Source of the DNA: Actinopolymorpha singaporensis
GTDB lineage: Bacteria > Actinomycetota > Actinomycetes > Propionibacteriales > Actinopolymorphaceae
Direction of reading: 5' to 3'
Assembly: GCF_900104745.1 (NCBI RefSeq)
Contig: NZ_LT629732.1
Span: forward strand, 3,769,981 to 3,833,980
DNA length: 64,000 nucleotides
Shown in pieces: positions 18,644 through 27,862 of this stretch. A program made the translations under genes and the position numbers. Within the stretch, counting starts at the first letter, position 1. Every line of letters begins with the position of its first letter. Under the pieces are notes generated by a model, which worked only from the letters and a program-made list of their open reading frames with translations, was not told the DNA's origin and did not search any database.

Positions 18644-20269
18644 TCATGGGTCCGCACCTTCCGCGTGAGTGCCCGGCTGGTGGGTGGGAATGCCGCGGTA
18701 GACGAGCATGGCCGCGAGCGCAATCAGAGCCAGAACTGCCAGAGCGGCGCGGAGACCGACAAGACGGGCTTCGGTGTTCTCGTCGACGATGGCGTCTGCC
18801 GTCGGACCAGGCACACCTGCGGCGCCGAGGGCCCGCTTCAGATCCGAGTCGGGAATGAATGGCACTCCGCTCGTGAGTTGGACCGCTGCCTTCGAGGACA
18901 GCTCCCTGGGGATCGCGGGATTGTCCTGGATCCCGGTGATGAACGACGTGGTGAGCGCGGCGACCAACACTGTGCCGGCGAGCGCTGTTCCGATGGATGC
19001 GCCCAGGTTGGTGACGGTGTTCTGCAGTCCGCCGACCTCCGGCGCCTGAGCGTCGGGCACTGCCGACACGGTGACGCTGCCAAGTTGCGAGGCTAGCCCA
19101 CCCACCCCGAGCCCGGCCAGGAGCATGGGCCACGTGACGACCTCCGGCCCGACCCCGAGGTCGAGTGCGGCGACCAGCATGAGAATTCCGAGGAACAGCG
19201 AGAGGAAGCCGAGCCGGACAACGCGGCGAGGTGACGCGTTCGGAAAGAACTTCGGCACGCCAACGGCCCCCAGAAGCAGGGTTACGGACAGCGGGAGAAG
19301 ACGCAGACCGGTTTCTATCGCAGACAGCCCGAGCGCGACCGACAAGAACAGCGGTACGGAGAAGAACAGCCCGGCCTGCAGCAGATACTGGAAGAAGAAC
19401 GAGGTAAGGCCGCCGCGAAGGTATCTGTGGTGCAGAATCGCGGGGTCGATCAGTACTGCCCTGCCACGGTCCCGCCTGCGCCGCTCCCAGGCGAGGAATC
19501 CCGCGAGTACCCCACATCCCATGAAGATCAACCAGATTGCCGGGGACAGCCCCAGCCATCGCGGTGCGCCGGGCTTGGCGATGACGAATCCCCAGGTCCC
19601 CGAGCGCAGAACGCCGTACACGATCAGGCCGAGGCCCACTGCTGACAGCAGGGTGCCGGCGAGATCGAGCTCGCCATCGTGCTCGTACGGCGTGTCGGCC
19701 ATTCGCCTGGCCGAGACCAGGATGGCGGCCACGACCAGCACTTCGCCCGCGAAGACCCATCGCCATGAGGCGTACGTGGTGAACAGCCCTCCGATGAGGG
19801 GGCCGGCGGCCACGGCTATCGCGCCCGCGGCGGCTACCAGACCGTAGGCGCGAGGCCGCTCGGGCCGGCCGAAGTTCGATGCCACGAGCGCGACAACGGC
19901 CGGCATGATGAGTGCGGCACCGAGGCCTTCGAGGAACGACCATCCCAGGATGAGAACCGGCAAATTCGGAGCGAGCGATGTCGTGAAAGATCCGCAGCCG
20001 TAGATGACGCAGCCGATCGCGAACGCACGCTTCCTGCCCAGGATCCGCCCGACCTTGCCACCTGTGATCATCAATGACGCCATCACCAGGGCGTACATCG
20101 TGAGCGCGGTCTGGACTCCGGTGACCGTCGTCCCGATGTCCTTCGCCACCGTCGCGATCGAGACGTTCATCACCGACGTGTCCAACGTCATCAGGAACTG
20201 CGCCGACGCCAGGGTCAGCAGGATCGTTCCCGCGCTCGAGGCGGAGCCCCTGGCCGAGGGAGTCAGCAC
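18644..20269 (-). CDS. MFS transporter, DHA2 family, 14 helices
   Basis: Proton-driven multidrug-type exporter. The GTG start gives MLTPSARGSASSAG before helix 1 (ILLTLASAQFLMTLDTSVMN), whose FLMTLDTSVMNVSIATV is the DHA2 signature. GGKVGRILGRKRAFAIG is motif A, and AGAIAVAAGPLIGGLF is motif C. The large loop with PFIPDSDLKRALGAAGVPGP precedes the last helix. 541 residues and intact. No regulator gene is adjacent. The left flank is the decayed DUF1269 gene; to the right a divergent membrane-protein gene shares a 217-bp promoter region. Confidence 0.88.
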   Translation of the reverse strand: MLTPSARGSASSAGTILLTLASAQFLMTLDTSVMNVSIATVAKDIGTTVTGVQTALTMYALVMASLMITGGKVGRILGRKRAFAIGCVIYGCGSFTTSLAPNLPVLILGWSFLEGLGAALIMPAVVALVASNFGRPERPRAYGLVAAAGAIAVAAGPLIGGLFTTYASWRWVFAGEVLVVAAILVSARRMADTPYEHDGELDLAGTLLSAVGLGLIVYGVLRSGTWGFVIAKPGAPRWLGLSPAIWLIFMGCGVLAGFLAWERRRRDRGRAVLIDPAILHHRYLRGGLTSFFFQYLLQAGLFFSVPLFLSVALGLSAIETGLRLLPLSVTLLLGAVGVPKFFPNASPRRVVRLGFLSLFLGILMLVAALDLGVGPEVVTWPMLLAGLGVGGLASQLGSVTVSAVPDAQAPEVGGLQNTVTNLGASIGTALAGTVLVAALTTSFITGIQDNPAIPRELSSKAAVQLTSGVPFIPDSDLKRALGAAGVPGPTADAIVDENTEARLVGLRAALAVLALIALAAMLVYRGIPTHQPGTHAEGADP

Positions 20270-20486
20270 GGCGCCCTGCGGCTCACGGCAGGCTCTGCAG
20301 GGAGCTCGTCCTCAGCCACACAAGCATCTTGCGCGAATCGCGCCGACGCATCAGTCGGATTGCAGGGTGGCCATCAGGTGAGCGGTCCGTTCCGGATTCA
20401 CCCGGGCAGGGTGAGTCTCGCCGTCTACTGGTGAGCCAGCATTGCTCGGAGGCGTCCGTTGGGCGCTGGGGGAGGCTCTGCACGTC

Positions 20487-21863
20487 ATGAGTGGCCCACT
20501 GAACGAGGACGAGCGTGCGGAGCTCGAGCGGCTTCGCGCGGAGGTGGGCAGGGCACGGGCCGAGACCGAGCGGTTGACGGCCCAACTGCACGCTGCGGCC
20601 CCTGCAGCGCCGGAGGAGGCGGCTGCCGGCGCCGCCGAGAGGCCACGCAGGCTTTGGCGTACGCCTGTGGCTGTGCTGGTCCTCGTGCTCGGCTGCCTGC
20701 TGGCTCCGATCTCGGTGGTGGCGATCTGGAGCAGTACGACTGTTTCCGACTCGAACCGCTACGTGGAGACCGTGGCGCCGCTGGCCAGGGATCCTGCGGT
20801 CCAGAACGCGGTCGCCTCCCGTACCACCGAGGAGATCTTCAAGAGGCTGGACCTGCGCGGCCTGCTGAGCCAGGGGGTCAACGGAATCCTCGCGTCGACC
20901 CACCTGCCGCCCCTGGTGCAGGAGCGGCTACGAAGTCTGGTCGGGACGATCTCGAATGGGATCGAGGAATTCGTCCGGTCCAAGATCGGCGACCTGGTGA
21001 AGAGCGACCAGTTCGCGACCGCCTGGGTACAGGGGAACCGGGTCGCTCACCAGACGATGGTCAAAGTTTTGTCGGGCGAGAGCCGTGGGATCACCGTCCA
21101 GGGCAACACCGCCTATCTGCAGTTGGGGCCCTTCATCGATGTCGCGAAGCAAAGGCTGGCCAAGGCGGGCTTCGGGCCGGCGGCGAGCATCCCACAGATC
21201 AACCCGAGCGTCGCGCTCTTCCCGGCGAAGGACCTGGTGAAACTGCAGACCGCATACACCTGGCTCAACCGCCTCGCGATCATCCTGCCCGTTCTGACGC
21301 TCGCTCTCCTCGGCGCGGCGGTCGTCCTCGCTCGCCGGCATCGACGGATGCTCCTCGCCAGCGGCCTCGGGCTGGCGGCATCCATGGTGGTACTCGGCCT
21401 GGGGCTGGTGGCCGCCCGGGCGATCTACCTCAACTCCCTTCCACCGGACGGCATGCCTCCGGACGCCGCCGCGGTGATCTTCGACACGCTTGTGCGGTTC
21501 CTCCAGGCGCAGCTGCGCACTTTGGCGGTCGTCGGCGTCGTGGTGGCATTGGGTGCGGCCGCGACCGGGCCGTCGACCGCGGCCGTGCGCACCCGGTCTG
21601 TGTTGTCGACCGGGATCGGCAGGCTCCGGGACAGTGGTGAGTCGATCGGCCTGCGAACAGGCCGCGTCGGCAGCTGGACCTACGACCACCGAACCCTCCT
21701 GCGGGTCGCGGTCATCACGATCGCTGGGATCGGATTCATCGCGTGGAACGATCCCAGCATCGCGGTAGTGCTACTGCTGGCCCTGCTGGTGCTGGTCGCA
21801 CTGGCGCTGATCGAATTCATCGCCCGCCCACCCGGCGAACCGCGGGTAGCAGCGTTAAGATGA
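20487..21863 (+). CDS. conserved actinobacterial integral membrane protein with N-terminal coiled coil
   Basis: Begins with a charged helix (EDERAELERLRAEVGRARAE) predicted to form a coiled coil, then a membrane helix (PVAVLVLVLGCLLAPISVVA), a 200-residue probably extracytoplasmic domain (VETVAPLARDPAVQNAVASR), then at least four more helices (residues ~255-300, 330-350, 390-440). I recognise the architecture as widespread in actinomycetes but without known function. The ATG was chosen because GGGGGAGG lies about ten bases upstream; an in-frame ATG 15 codons earlier has no ribosome site. Confidence 0.7.
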   Translation: MSGPLNEDERAELERLRAEVGRARAETERLTAQLHAAAPAAPEEAAAGAAERPRRLWRTPVAVLVLVLGCLLAPISVVAIWSSTTVSDSNRYVETVAPLARDPAVQNAVASRTTEEIFKRLDLRGLLSQGVNGILASTHLPPLVQERLRSLVGTISNGIEEFVRSKIGDLVKSDQFATAWVQGNRVAHQTMVKVLSGESRGITVQGNTAYLQLGPFIDVAKQRLAKAGFGPAASIPQINPSVALFPAKDLVKLQTAYTWLNRLAIILPVLTLALLGAAVVLARRHRRMLLASGLGLAASMVVLGLGLVAARAIYLNSLPPDGMPPDAAAVIFDTLVRFLQAQLRTLAVVGVVVALGAAATGPSTAAVRTRSVLSTGIGRLRDSGESIGLRTGRVGSWTYDHRTLLRVAVITIAGIGFIAWNDPSIAVVLLLALLVLVALALIEFIARPPGEPRVAALR

Positions 21864-22096
21864 GGATCTTCGACTTGGCCTGCTGGAACTCGGCTTCGGA
21901 GAGGTCGCCGTGCTCCCTGAGCTGGGCGAGCTTGGTCAGCTCGTCGGTAGTCCTGGAACTCGGCCTCGCGCTTCGTCACCTGTGCCATCTCACGTTCGCT
22001 CATGGAACGACCGCGTGCGAGCACGTACGCCAGGACGCCGAGGAACGGGAGGACGATCACGAACAGAAGCCATCCGGCCTTGGCCCAGCAGCCCAT
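21860..22096 (-). pseudogene. PLDc_N/SHOCT-domain small membrane protein, frameshifted
   Basis: The first frame reads WAKAGWLLFVIVLPFLGVLA and YVLARGRSMSEREMAQ, the second helix and loop of a PLDc_N-type membrane protein; its first helix has been lost and replaced by unrelated sequence. At about 21960 the homology switches frame to TDELTKLAQLREHGDLSEAE and FQQAKSKIL, which is the SHOCT domain that normally ends such proteins. The tail overlaps the end of the preceding plus-strand gene. Relic. Confidence 0.65.
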
Positions 22097-22171
22097 GTCC
22101 GGGTGCTCCGAGCAATGGGTAGTCCACGATTTCCTACAATCAGTGGCTGATGCGCGCCGGGATCTTTGCAA

Positions 22172-22477
22172 GCCAAGGCGTTCTCAACGGGTGTGCGCGA
22201 GCTCCATGACTGTGACTGCGAGGCCCAGCGAAAACCGTTTCTAGACTTATTCTGCTGAGACAATGGTAAGCGTCATCTGACGATCGGGTGTCGGTCTGTG
22301 GATCCGGTTATCCTGGCCCTCGGTAAGGACGTCATTTTTGACCAGTTGGATGGGGCGACTTTTCGAATTTTCGGCTGAGAGATCGGATTTCGGTCGATAG
22401 GCGGTGCCCGCGCTTCGCAGTAGCGTTGTGGAGGACCTTCCGATCCGTTGGAAGGGAAAACCAATGGGGGTTGTGCC
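22172..22477. other. promoter region of the DUF7144 gene
   Basis: AT-richer than its surroundings (for example GTCATTTTTGACC near 22330). A GGACCTTCCGATCC stretch lies about 45 bases before the next start. It only loosely resembles DosR-type palindromes, so I do not call it one. Confidence 0.35.
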
Positions 22478-23023
22478 ATGACTGACATGGGGCGCCGTGA
22501 CACCGGCGCCGAGGCGCAGGAGAAAGGTGCAGAGATACCAGAGCAGGCCTCGCCGCCAAGTGAGACAGTCACCTCGCCCAAGGCAGCGCCGGCAGCACGC
22601 GGGCCTGGCGAAGCCGAACAGGTACGACCGGCCGCTGCCGGCGGGCTCGGCTGGATCATGTACGCGGGCGCGGTGCTGATCGTGGCGGGCGTGTTCGAGG
22701 GAATCTGGGGCTTGACCGCTCTTCTCAGAACGACGTACTTCGTTGTTCCGTCCACCGGGCTTGTCGTTTCCTTCAACTACACCGGGTGGGGGTGGGTCCA
22801 TGTTGGGCTTGCCGTGCTGCTGGTGCTGACTGGTCTGGCGGTACTCGCGGGTCAGCGGTGGGCGCGATACGTAGGTATCTGCGTGGCGGCCCTCGGGATG
22901 ATCGCGAACTTCCTCACGCTCGCGGCGTTCCCGTTCTGGTCACTGGTGATGATCGCCATCGACGTTCTCGTGATCTATGCGCTCGCCGTCCACGGGCGGG
23001 AAATGGAGCGGCTGCGTGCCTGA
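22478..23023 (+). CDS. DUF7144 family membrane protein
   Basis: Acidic, disordered N-terminus (residues 1-60), then four membrane helices: GWIMYAGAVLIVAGVFEGIW, WGWVHVGLAVLLVLTGLAVL, YVGICVAALGMIANFLTLAA and WSLVMIAIDVLVIYALAV. The blocks GWGWVH, GQRWARYVGI and FPFWSLVMIAIDVLVIYAL match the DUF7144 family, common in actinobacteria and often near stress genes; its function is unknown. I prefer the ATG giving MTDMGRRD over an in-frame upstream ATG at 22448, though neither has a strong ribosome site. Confidence 0.75.
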   Translation: MTDMGRRDTGAEAQEKGAEIPEQASPPSETVTSPKAAPAARGPGEAEQVRPAAAGGLGWIMYAGAVLIVAGVFEGIWGLTALLRTTYFVVPSTGLVVSFNYTGWGWVHVGLAVLLVLTGLAVLAGQRWARYVGICVAALGMIANFLTLAAFPFWSLVMIAIDVLVIYALAVHGREMERLRA

Positions 23024-23126
23024 AGGCCCCGTCGAGGGACCTGCCGCGTCGGACCCGCTGACCTACTGGCGTGGCAGGTCGGGGCGTTGCCAATCGAGAT
23101 CGGAGATGCGAGAGGTAGCAAGCAGG

Positions 23127-23240
23127 ATGCATATCAAGCCGCCCACAGTTGCCGCTGTCGCGGTCGGGCTTGGTGTGGCGGGAACGGTCGCAGCCGTACG
23201 ACGGCATCGCAGCCACGTGAAGCACACAGGGAGACATTGA
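23127..23240 (+). CDS. possible 37-residue single-helix protein
   Basis: ATG with GAGGTAGCAAGCAGG before it; the product has one glycine/valine-rich helix (TVAAVAVGLGVAGTVAAV) and a basic, His-rich tail. Size and composition suit a small membrane peptide, but no family is recognised and it may be chance. Confidence 0.25.
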   Translation: MHIKPPTVAAVAVGLGVAGTVAAVRRHRSHVKHTGRH

Positions 23241-23628
23241 CGTCAGCACGATGGCCTGGTGCGCAGCCTTTGCGAAGGCACGGTGCACCAGGTGATTGCA
23301 CCGAGATGTCGTCAGCTCGGAGGCACGTCGGCGGGCGGAGTCAGCGAATGTCAGAAATGACCCTGTCGCGGGGTGAGTGCGTCGTGGACGCCGATCTCCT
23401 GCGACCCGAGCGCTGAGTTGAGGTATGCCAGGGTCGGCCAGTACCGGTACGTGGTCGGTTGGTGCGCCGTAGCCGGTGGGAAGAAGTGGTGACCGGTGGG
23501 CAAGACGCCTGGGGCAAGGCCGCCACCGCCGACCAGTCCAGCGATCCCCTTTGCGTTTCGCCCCCCGTCCCGCACCCCGGGGGAGGAGTCAGGCCGGGCT
23601 GCACGCGCTGGAGTTGGCGGTCATGCGC
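23241..23628. other. left flank of the tRNA-Arg repeat, no gene recognised
   Basis: From 23552 to 23628 it resembles the sequence left of the intact tRNA (33844-33919) with scattered mismatches, including a copy of the 26-bp motif at 23557-23582. The rest shows no recognisable gene. Confidence 0.5.
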
Positions 23629-23694
23629 GACGTATTCGCAGGTCAGAGCGGGTGCGCCCGGGAGGATTCGAACCTCCGACCATCGGATTAGAAG
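23629..23694. repeat. attachment-site duplicate (att, distal): 66-bp perfect repeat with the 3' part of tRNA-Arg
   Basis: Identical base for base to 33920-33985. The part 23653-23694 is the last 42 nt of the tRNA-Arg (minus strand: anticodon loop to discriminator). The rest is the 24 bp beyond the tRNA 3' end. Identity stops inside the anticodon loop, a usual crossover place for tyrosine integrases. Confidence 0.85.
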
Positions 23695-23784
23695 AATCAC
23701 ACGCACCGTCTACAACGCCCTCACCTGCAGCTTTGCCACCAAGATCACTCTCATGAGCCTCGTGGCGAGCACCGGCAGACGGCA

Positions 23785-23810
23785 TTTCGCACCCCGTCCC
23801 GCACCCCGGG
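23785..23810. repeat. dispersed 26-bp motif, copy inside the island's left end
   Basis: Identical to the copy at 33848-33873 beside the tRNA, in the same orientation. Confidence 0.6.
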
Positions 23811-24132
23811 TAGTCGCCTACGTGCGTCACCGGTGATGGTTTCCCTCGCGACGCTGGCCGACGCGCACGTGGTCGAGCCCATGTCGTCTCGGAAGTACCT
23901 TCCTAGGCTTCGAAGCCGCCACGCTCCTAACGGACCGGCCCATCCGCGCCCGGGCGCCCGAGCCAGGACAGGAGGTGTAGCCGAAGAACTACACGTTGTG
24001 ACAGATGCGTTGTTTGGCGCTACCGTGGCATGCCCGCCCATCGGTTAGCCGGACCTTCTCCGGAGAGGGGGAGCCGCCAATGACGCCTGACCTACGCCCC
24101 GTGCCAAGTGGCTTGCCATCCGATAGCTCCGC

Positions 24133-24842
24133 ATGCGGCAGGAGAAGCGAGAGGATGTCGCTGAGCTCCTGGCACGGCGGGCCGGCGGATTGTTTCAGGC
24201 TGTCGGCGTGGGCGTGATGGTTTGCGGCCTTGGCTCGCGGCTCCGCCTCGTTGCGTCAGCGGGAGAGCGTGCAGGGTTGACGGACTTGTTCGAGATGCAA
24301 GCAGACGCCGGGCCGGGACTGGACTCCCACCGCTCACGGATGCCAGTTCTAGACCCCGATGTGGCTGCCCCGAGCAGGTGGGTGGCGTTCTCCGTCTGTG
24401 CTGTCCAGGCGGGGATGGTGCGAGCTTGGCGTTGCCACTGGTGTCCGCGGACGCCAGCCTTGGCGCCGTCTCGGTCCTTGCAACCAGCGCGAACGCGTTC
24501 ACGGATGGCAACATCCGCCTGGCCCAGGGACTCATTGACCTTGCCGTTGTTGGCATCTGTCTGGCCAGGTCGGCGCAGCAGGGTTGGCAGCGCAGTGAAC
24601 AACTGCAGGGGGCTCTGCAAAGTCGCGTCGTCATCGAGCAGGCCAAGGGGATGCTTGCGCAGTCGTCAGGACTGGGCGTCGATCAGGCCTTCGATGCTCT
24701 TCGTGGCTACGCCCGAAACCATCGGCTCAACCTACATGCCCTTGCCGGTGAGGTCGTGAGCCGAACCGTCCTGCCCGAGACGCTGCTGAACCATGTGTAC
24801 GCGCCTACGAGGCCTCGCCGGCGAGGCGCCAAAGGGCAGTGA
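24133..24842 (+). pseudogene. GAF-ANTAR response regulator, frameshifted
   Basis: The first frame gives the GAF sensor part (LFQAVGVGVMVCGLGSRLRL, VASAGERAGLTDLFEMQ). Near 24415 the homology moves to another frame with LALPLVSADASLGAVSVLAT and then the ANTAR RNA-binding domain, LQGALQSRVVIEQAKGMLAQ, DQAFDALRGYARNHRLNLHA. Intact ANTAR proteins bind nascent RNA and prevent termination. Here the GAF and ANTAR parts are no longer joined, so the protein is inactive unless the frame is corrected. Confidence 0.75.
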
Positions 24843-25029
24843 TGCCTGAATTTGGTTGACCTTTGGCCACGGCAAGAGGAGTCTGGGGCGGAGAGGGCCG
24901 CCGATCAGGTAGATCGCGGTGGGCCCACCACGTACGCCAAGTAAGCCAAGGCGCGTCGTCGCGTGCCACGGCGGATACATGGTCAGCAACCGTGCTTCCT
25001 CCGTAGACCTTGAGGACCGGAGGCAGCAG

Positions 25030-25371
25030 GTGAAGCTGTATTACATGACCGATGTGGCAGAACTGATTCTCCAGGAGGGTTTCGGCCCACCCGAGGGCGC
25101 AGGGTTCGCTACCCCGACATCGCATGGCGGATACGTCTCCGACCGACCTGTCGCCATGGACGAGGGAGCGATCGGCGACCAGCTACTGGAAGTCCGCCTC
25201 CCCGACACTCTCGACCTGGCCGAGTACGAGCTGGATCCCGATGAGTTGTGGCCTTGGGATGGCAGGGAGTGGTGTGTGCCTGCCTCCGTCCTCAACCGGT
25301 ACGCGAGTGCGCGCCTGCTAGACGGTGAGGAAGCCGACGACGTCTGGCTGCACAGCTGGCTCGCGGCCTGA
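25030..25371 (+). CDS. hypothetical protein beginning KLYYMTDVAE
   Basis: 113 residues from a GTG that follows GGAGG by six bases. Longer in-frame starts exist at 24919 and 24979 but lack a ribosome site. The pattern (KLYYMTDVAELILQEGF at the start, VSDRPVAMDEGAIGDQLLEV in the middle, EWCVPASVLNRYASARLL at the end) recalls conserved hypotheticals that start with a His/Tyr-Met-Thr strand. I cannot name a function. It is acidic and soluble. Confidence 0.6.
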   Translation: MKLYYMTDVAELILQEGFGPPEGAGFATPTSHGGYVSDRPVAMDEGAIGDQLLEVRLPDTLDLAEYELDPDELWPWDGREWCVPASVLNRYASARLLDGEEADDVWLHSWLAA

Positions 25372-25816
25372 TCGCCGGCAGAGGCTGCTGTGCGAAACTC
25401 ACTGTCCCCGGCTGGGGGAGAGCATCGACAAGGCGTGGGCGCACCGGCGAGAGCCAGGGGATCGCCCCGGGCCCCGATGCGCTTCGGAAAGGGGACGACC
25501 ACACCTCCGAAGTCGTGGCAAGCCCCCCGGGGCAACCCGGTCCCGACGTTACGAGGGTTCGACCCACTCGCAAACGGCTCCGGCAATCACTACTGGTCAG
25601 AGGGTTCTAGCTCCTCGTGTTCGGCGGGCTGGCGCTCGTCGGGTAGGCACGCAAGTTTGTCGGCGACCCGTTCGGTTGTCGCACATTGACCGCGGTGTTG
25701 CAGTGGCGCGCCGAGCCGATCTCAGGAGCTTCGCGTCGGCCGGTCCAGGGGGCGGCGCTTCTCGCTCGCCAGCCTGCCCCATTACCCGGCCGGCTCTTCA
25801 GTGAAAGGACTCCTTC
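25372..25816. other. no gene recognised
   Basis: Open frames in several registers overlap without any motif. I see no RNA fold or repeat either. Confidence 0.4.
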
Positions 25817-26317
25817 GTGGCTTGGATGGCCAGTAGTTCCCGGCCCTGGGACGCCGAGCCGCCGGTCGTCGGTGCACGTGTGAGGCGGGGGCCGGCGTTC
25901 TCTCGGCGCGCGCTGGTTCATGGCGCGTGGTGGCCGAGGTCGAACGACCCTCTCATCGAACTCCCGGGGCTGATCGTCGACGTGGACGAGTGGCGCGGCG
26001 ATTCCTCCGAGTGCCTCATGCTCGCCCCGCAGGGCTGGGAGGACCGCTTGGGGCGGATCCGGGTCCGGGGCCGGATGGTCAGGGTGGGTTGGTACACGAC
26101 TCAGCCGACCGCCCTGCTCACGGTGGCCTTTCCCGAGCCTCCCAACGTGCATCTCCTGATCGTCCCGTTTGACACCGATCCCGTACGGGCCGAGGCCGCG
26201 ATGGTCATGGCAGCGAGCCCAGAATGCGTCGTGCCGGCCCAGGAGCTCCTCGCCAGGGTGGCCCATGGTCCGGCAGCACCTCCGCCTGGCGTCGATCCTC
26301 TGGGGCCGGAGTCCTGA
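25817..26317 (+). CDS. DUF5994 family protein
   Basis: The diagnostic blocks of DUF5994 are visible: HGAWWPRSNDPLIELPGLI at about residues 36-54, VRGRMVRVGWYTTQP near 90, and LLIVPFDTDPVRAEAAMVMA near 120. The family is found in actinobacteria next to stress regulators; its function is unknown. GTG start with AAAGGA seven bases before it. The antisense strand also has a long open frame, but only this strand shows family motifs. Confidence 0.75.
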   Translation: MAWMASSSRPWDAEPPVVGARVRRGPAFSRRALVHGAWWPRSNDPLIELPGLIVDVDEWRGDSSECLMLAPQGWEDRLGRIRVRGRMVRVGWYTTQPTALLTVAFPEPPNVHLLIVPFDTDPVRAEAAMVMAASPECVVPAQELLARVAHGPAAPPPGVDPLGPES

Positions 26318-26662
26318 CGGATTGCGCCATTGCCGGCACGCGAACGCGTAATGGCAATGGCGCTCTCTCCACGCCCCGCATCCGGCCAGGCCATCAACGG
26401 CCGGACTGGCCCCGGAAAACCGGACGAACACCGTCGACGTTGTGAGGTCCGAGTCACTGGCAAGGGCCTTCGGCAGCCACCCAGGCAGGGGTCTGACTGC
26501 GCAATCCTTGATCAGCTGTACGCCGTGGCCCCAATCTGGCAGGCCCTCCAGTAGGGAGCCCACCCGCGCTAGAGCCAGCGATCGGTCGACCTCAACCCGC
26601 TGTGACAAAACCGACTCAAAAGTCGCGATTGGCCAAGGTCTTTCGCATGGTAGAGAAGCACG
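26318..26662. other. intergenic, nothing recognised
   Basis: No family motif in any frame. It precedes the coiled-coil gene and would hold its promoter. Confidence 0.4.
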
Positions 26663-27091
26663 ATGCGTACCATCGACGATATGGGCCTGGACGATGCACC
26701 CGTGAACGAGCCGGCACGCGAGGAATTGATTCGCCTGCGTGAAGAGGCTCAAGATCTGCGCGGACTTGCCGCCAACCAGCGGGAGCTGGCCGCCGAGGCG
26801 CGGTGCGACGCCAAGGAAATCCGGATGGCCGAGGCAGAAATTCGCGCTAAGAGCACAAGGATTCGCGACGACGCCTCGTATCAATGGCGGCTAGGCCCGG
26901 AGAAGCGTGAGCGCCTCATCGACCAACGAGAACGTGCCGCCGACCAGCGGGCCGACAGAGCCGACGAACGCGAACGGATCGCTGACGAACGCGAACGGAT
27001 CGCTGACGAACGCGAACGGGTCGCTGACGAACGGGAACGGGTCGCTGACGAACGGGAACGGGTCGCCGGCTTGCGTGACCAGGACGGCTGA
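26663..27091 (+). CDS. coiled-coil protein with tandem DERERVA repeats
   Basis: 142 residues, almost entirely helical and highly charged. The N-terminal half (LIRLREEAQDLRGLAANQRE) is an irregular coiled coil. The C-terminal half is five exact seven-residue repeats of the type ADERERI/V, encoded by five 21-bp DNA repeats, ending GLRDQDG. Heptads of this type also occur as linkers in actinobacterial GAF/ANTAR proteins. No domain is attached here, so its role is unknown; a scaffold or stress protein is a guess. Confidence 0.6.
   Translation: MRTIDDMGLDDAPVNEPAREELIRLREEAQDLRGLAANQRELAAEARCDAKEIRMAEAEIRAKSTRIRDDASYQWRLGPEKRERLIDQRERAADQRADRADERERIADERERIADERERVADERERVADERERVAGLRDQDG
26960..27064. 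repeat. 21-bp tandem repeat, 5 copies
   Basis: Five head-to-tail copies of GCTGACGAACGCGAACGGAT + C with only four varying positions. Being a multiple of three, copy change keeps the reading frame, so the coiled coil can vary in length by whole heptads. Confidence 0.9.
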
Positions 27092-27862
27092 CCGTCCGAC
27101 GGGGCCGAGCCTTTGCCCGGACCTCCCGTCACCACCCAAAGTGGCCGAAAGTATCTAAACCGGGGTCGCTCGGCGCAGGGGGAACGTGACGGTGCCGTGC
27201 TGGACGAGCTGCTCGGCCAGGCGGTCGACGAGCGGCCTGTGCGGCTCCAGGACGTCCTCGGCGAGCTGCTCGACGAAACGCGGCGGGGCGGCGGCGGCAA
27301 GCGAGCGCGGTTAGCGGCGAACGCCCGCCGCACGTCTAGCGCCGACGCTGCAGATCCACGTTGCCGACCTGCAGCGTGATGCATCGCCATGCGAAGCCTG
27401 GTGTAGGTCAACGTTCGGCCGAACATGACGCCCCGCCGCCCACACAGTGAGCGTTCGTCTATCCCTCGTAGGTGTCGGGGTTGGGTCCGAATCGGTCAGT
27501 AGGTCCGCGGTTGAGCGGATCAATCGAGGTCATCTGATCTGGGGGAGTTCGAAGTCGAAGGGGTCACATTCTCATACCCCGTTGCGTCAGTAGGAGGCGG
27601 TGCTGCGCGGTCCGTATTTATGCTTCGTTGACCCTGGTCCCGCATCCTCGTCATCGGCAATCTCGGCTGCGCCGGCTGTCAACGAAGTGCATCGTCTGAC
27701 GGCCCCTAGCGCAGGCGACCTGGAGAACTACATCGGTGGTGACCGACGTCCCGGCCGACTCTGCATCGCCGCCGGGCGCGGGCGCGCCCGGCGGCGGGCA
27801 AAACCATTCTGTGGCCGAAATCCGCCCCCGACCAGAATTCGTGCAGAGGACTCCGATCATCC
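27092..27862. other. 770 bp without a recognisable gene
   Basis: Several open frames, none with motifs; a minus-strand stretch FVEQLAEDVLEPHRPLVDRL looks protein-like but matches no family I know. Probably decayed DNA plus the promoter of the AraC-type gene. Confidence 0.35.

Noticed and set aside
22430-22470. Possible DosR box GGACCTTCCGATCC before the DUF7144 gene
   Set aside because: The half-sites are not complementary enough; no match to the GGGACT...AGTCCC core.
23476-23691. Frames ending in the peptide CAREDSNLRPSD at both tRNA repeats (also near 33840-33990)
   Set aside because: These are translations of the tRNA-Arg 3' half and its flank, a known source of false proteins.
25607-26884. 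A 425-codon minus-strand frame
   Set aside because: It lies antisense to DUF5994, which has the family motifs; the minus frame has none.
26960-27064. CRISPR array
   Set aside because: The repeats are contiguous without spacers and encode protein heptads.
26907-27139. Repeat peptides (FVSDPFAFVSDP and similar) on the strand opposite the coiled-coil gene
   Set aside because: They are only the antisense reading of the 21-bp repeat.
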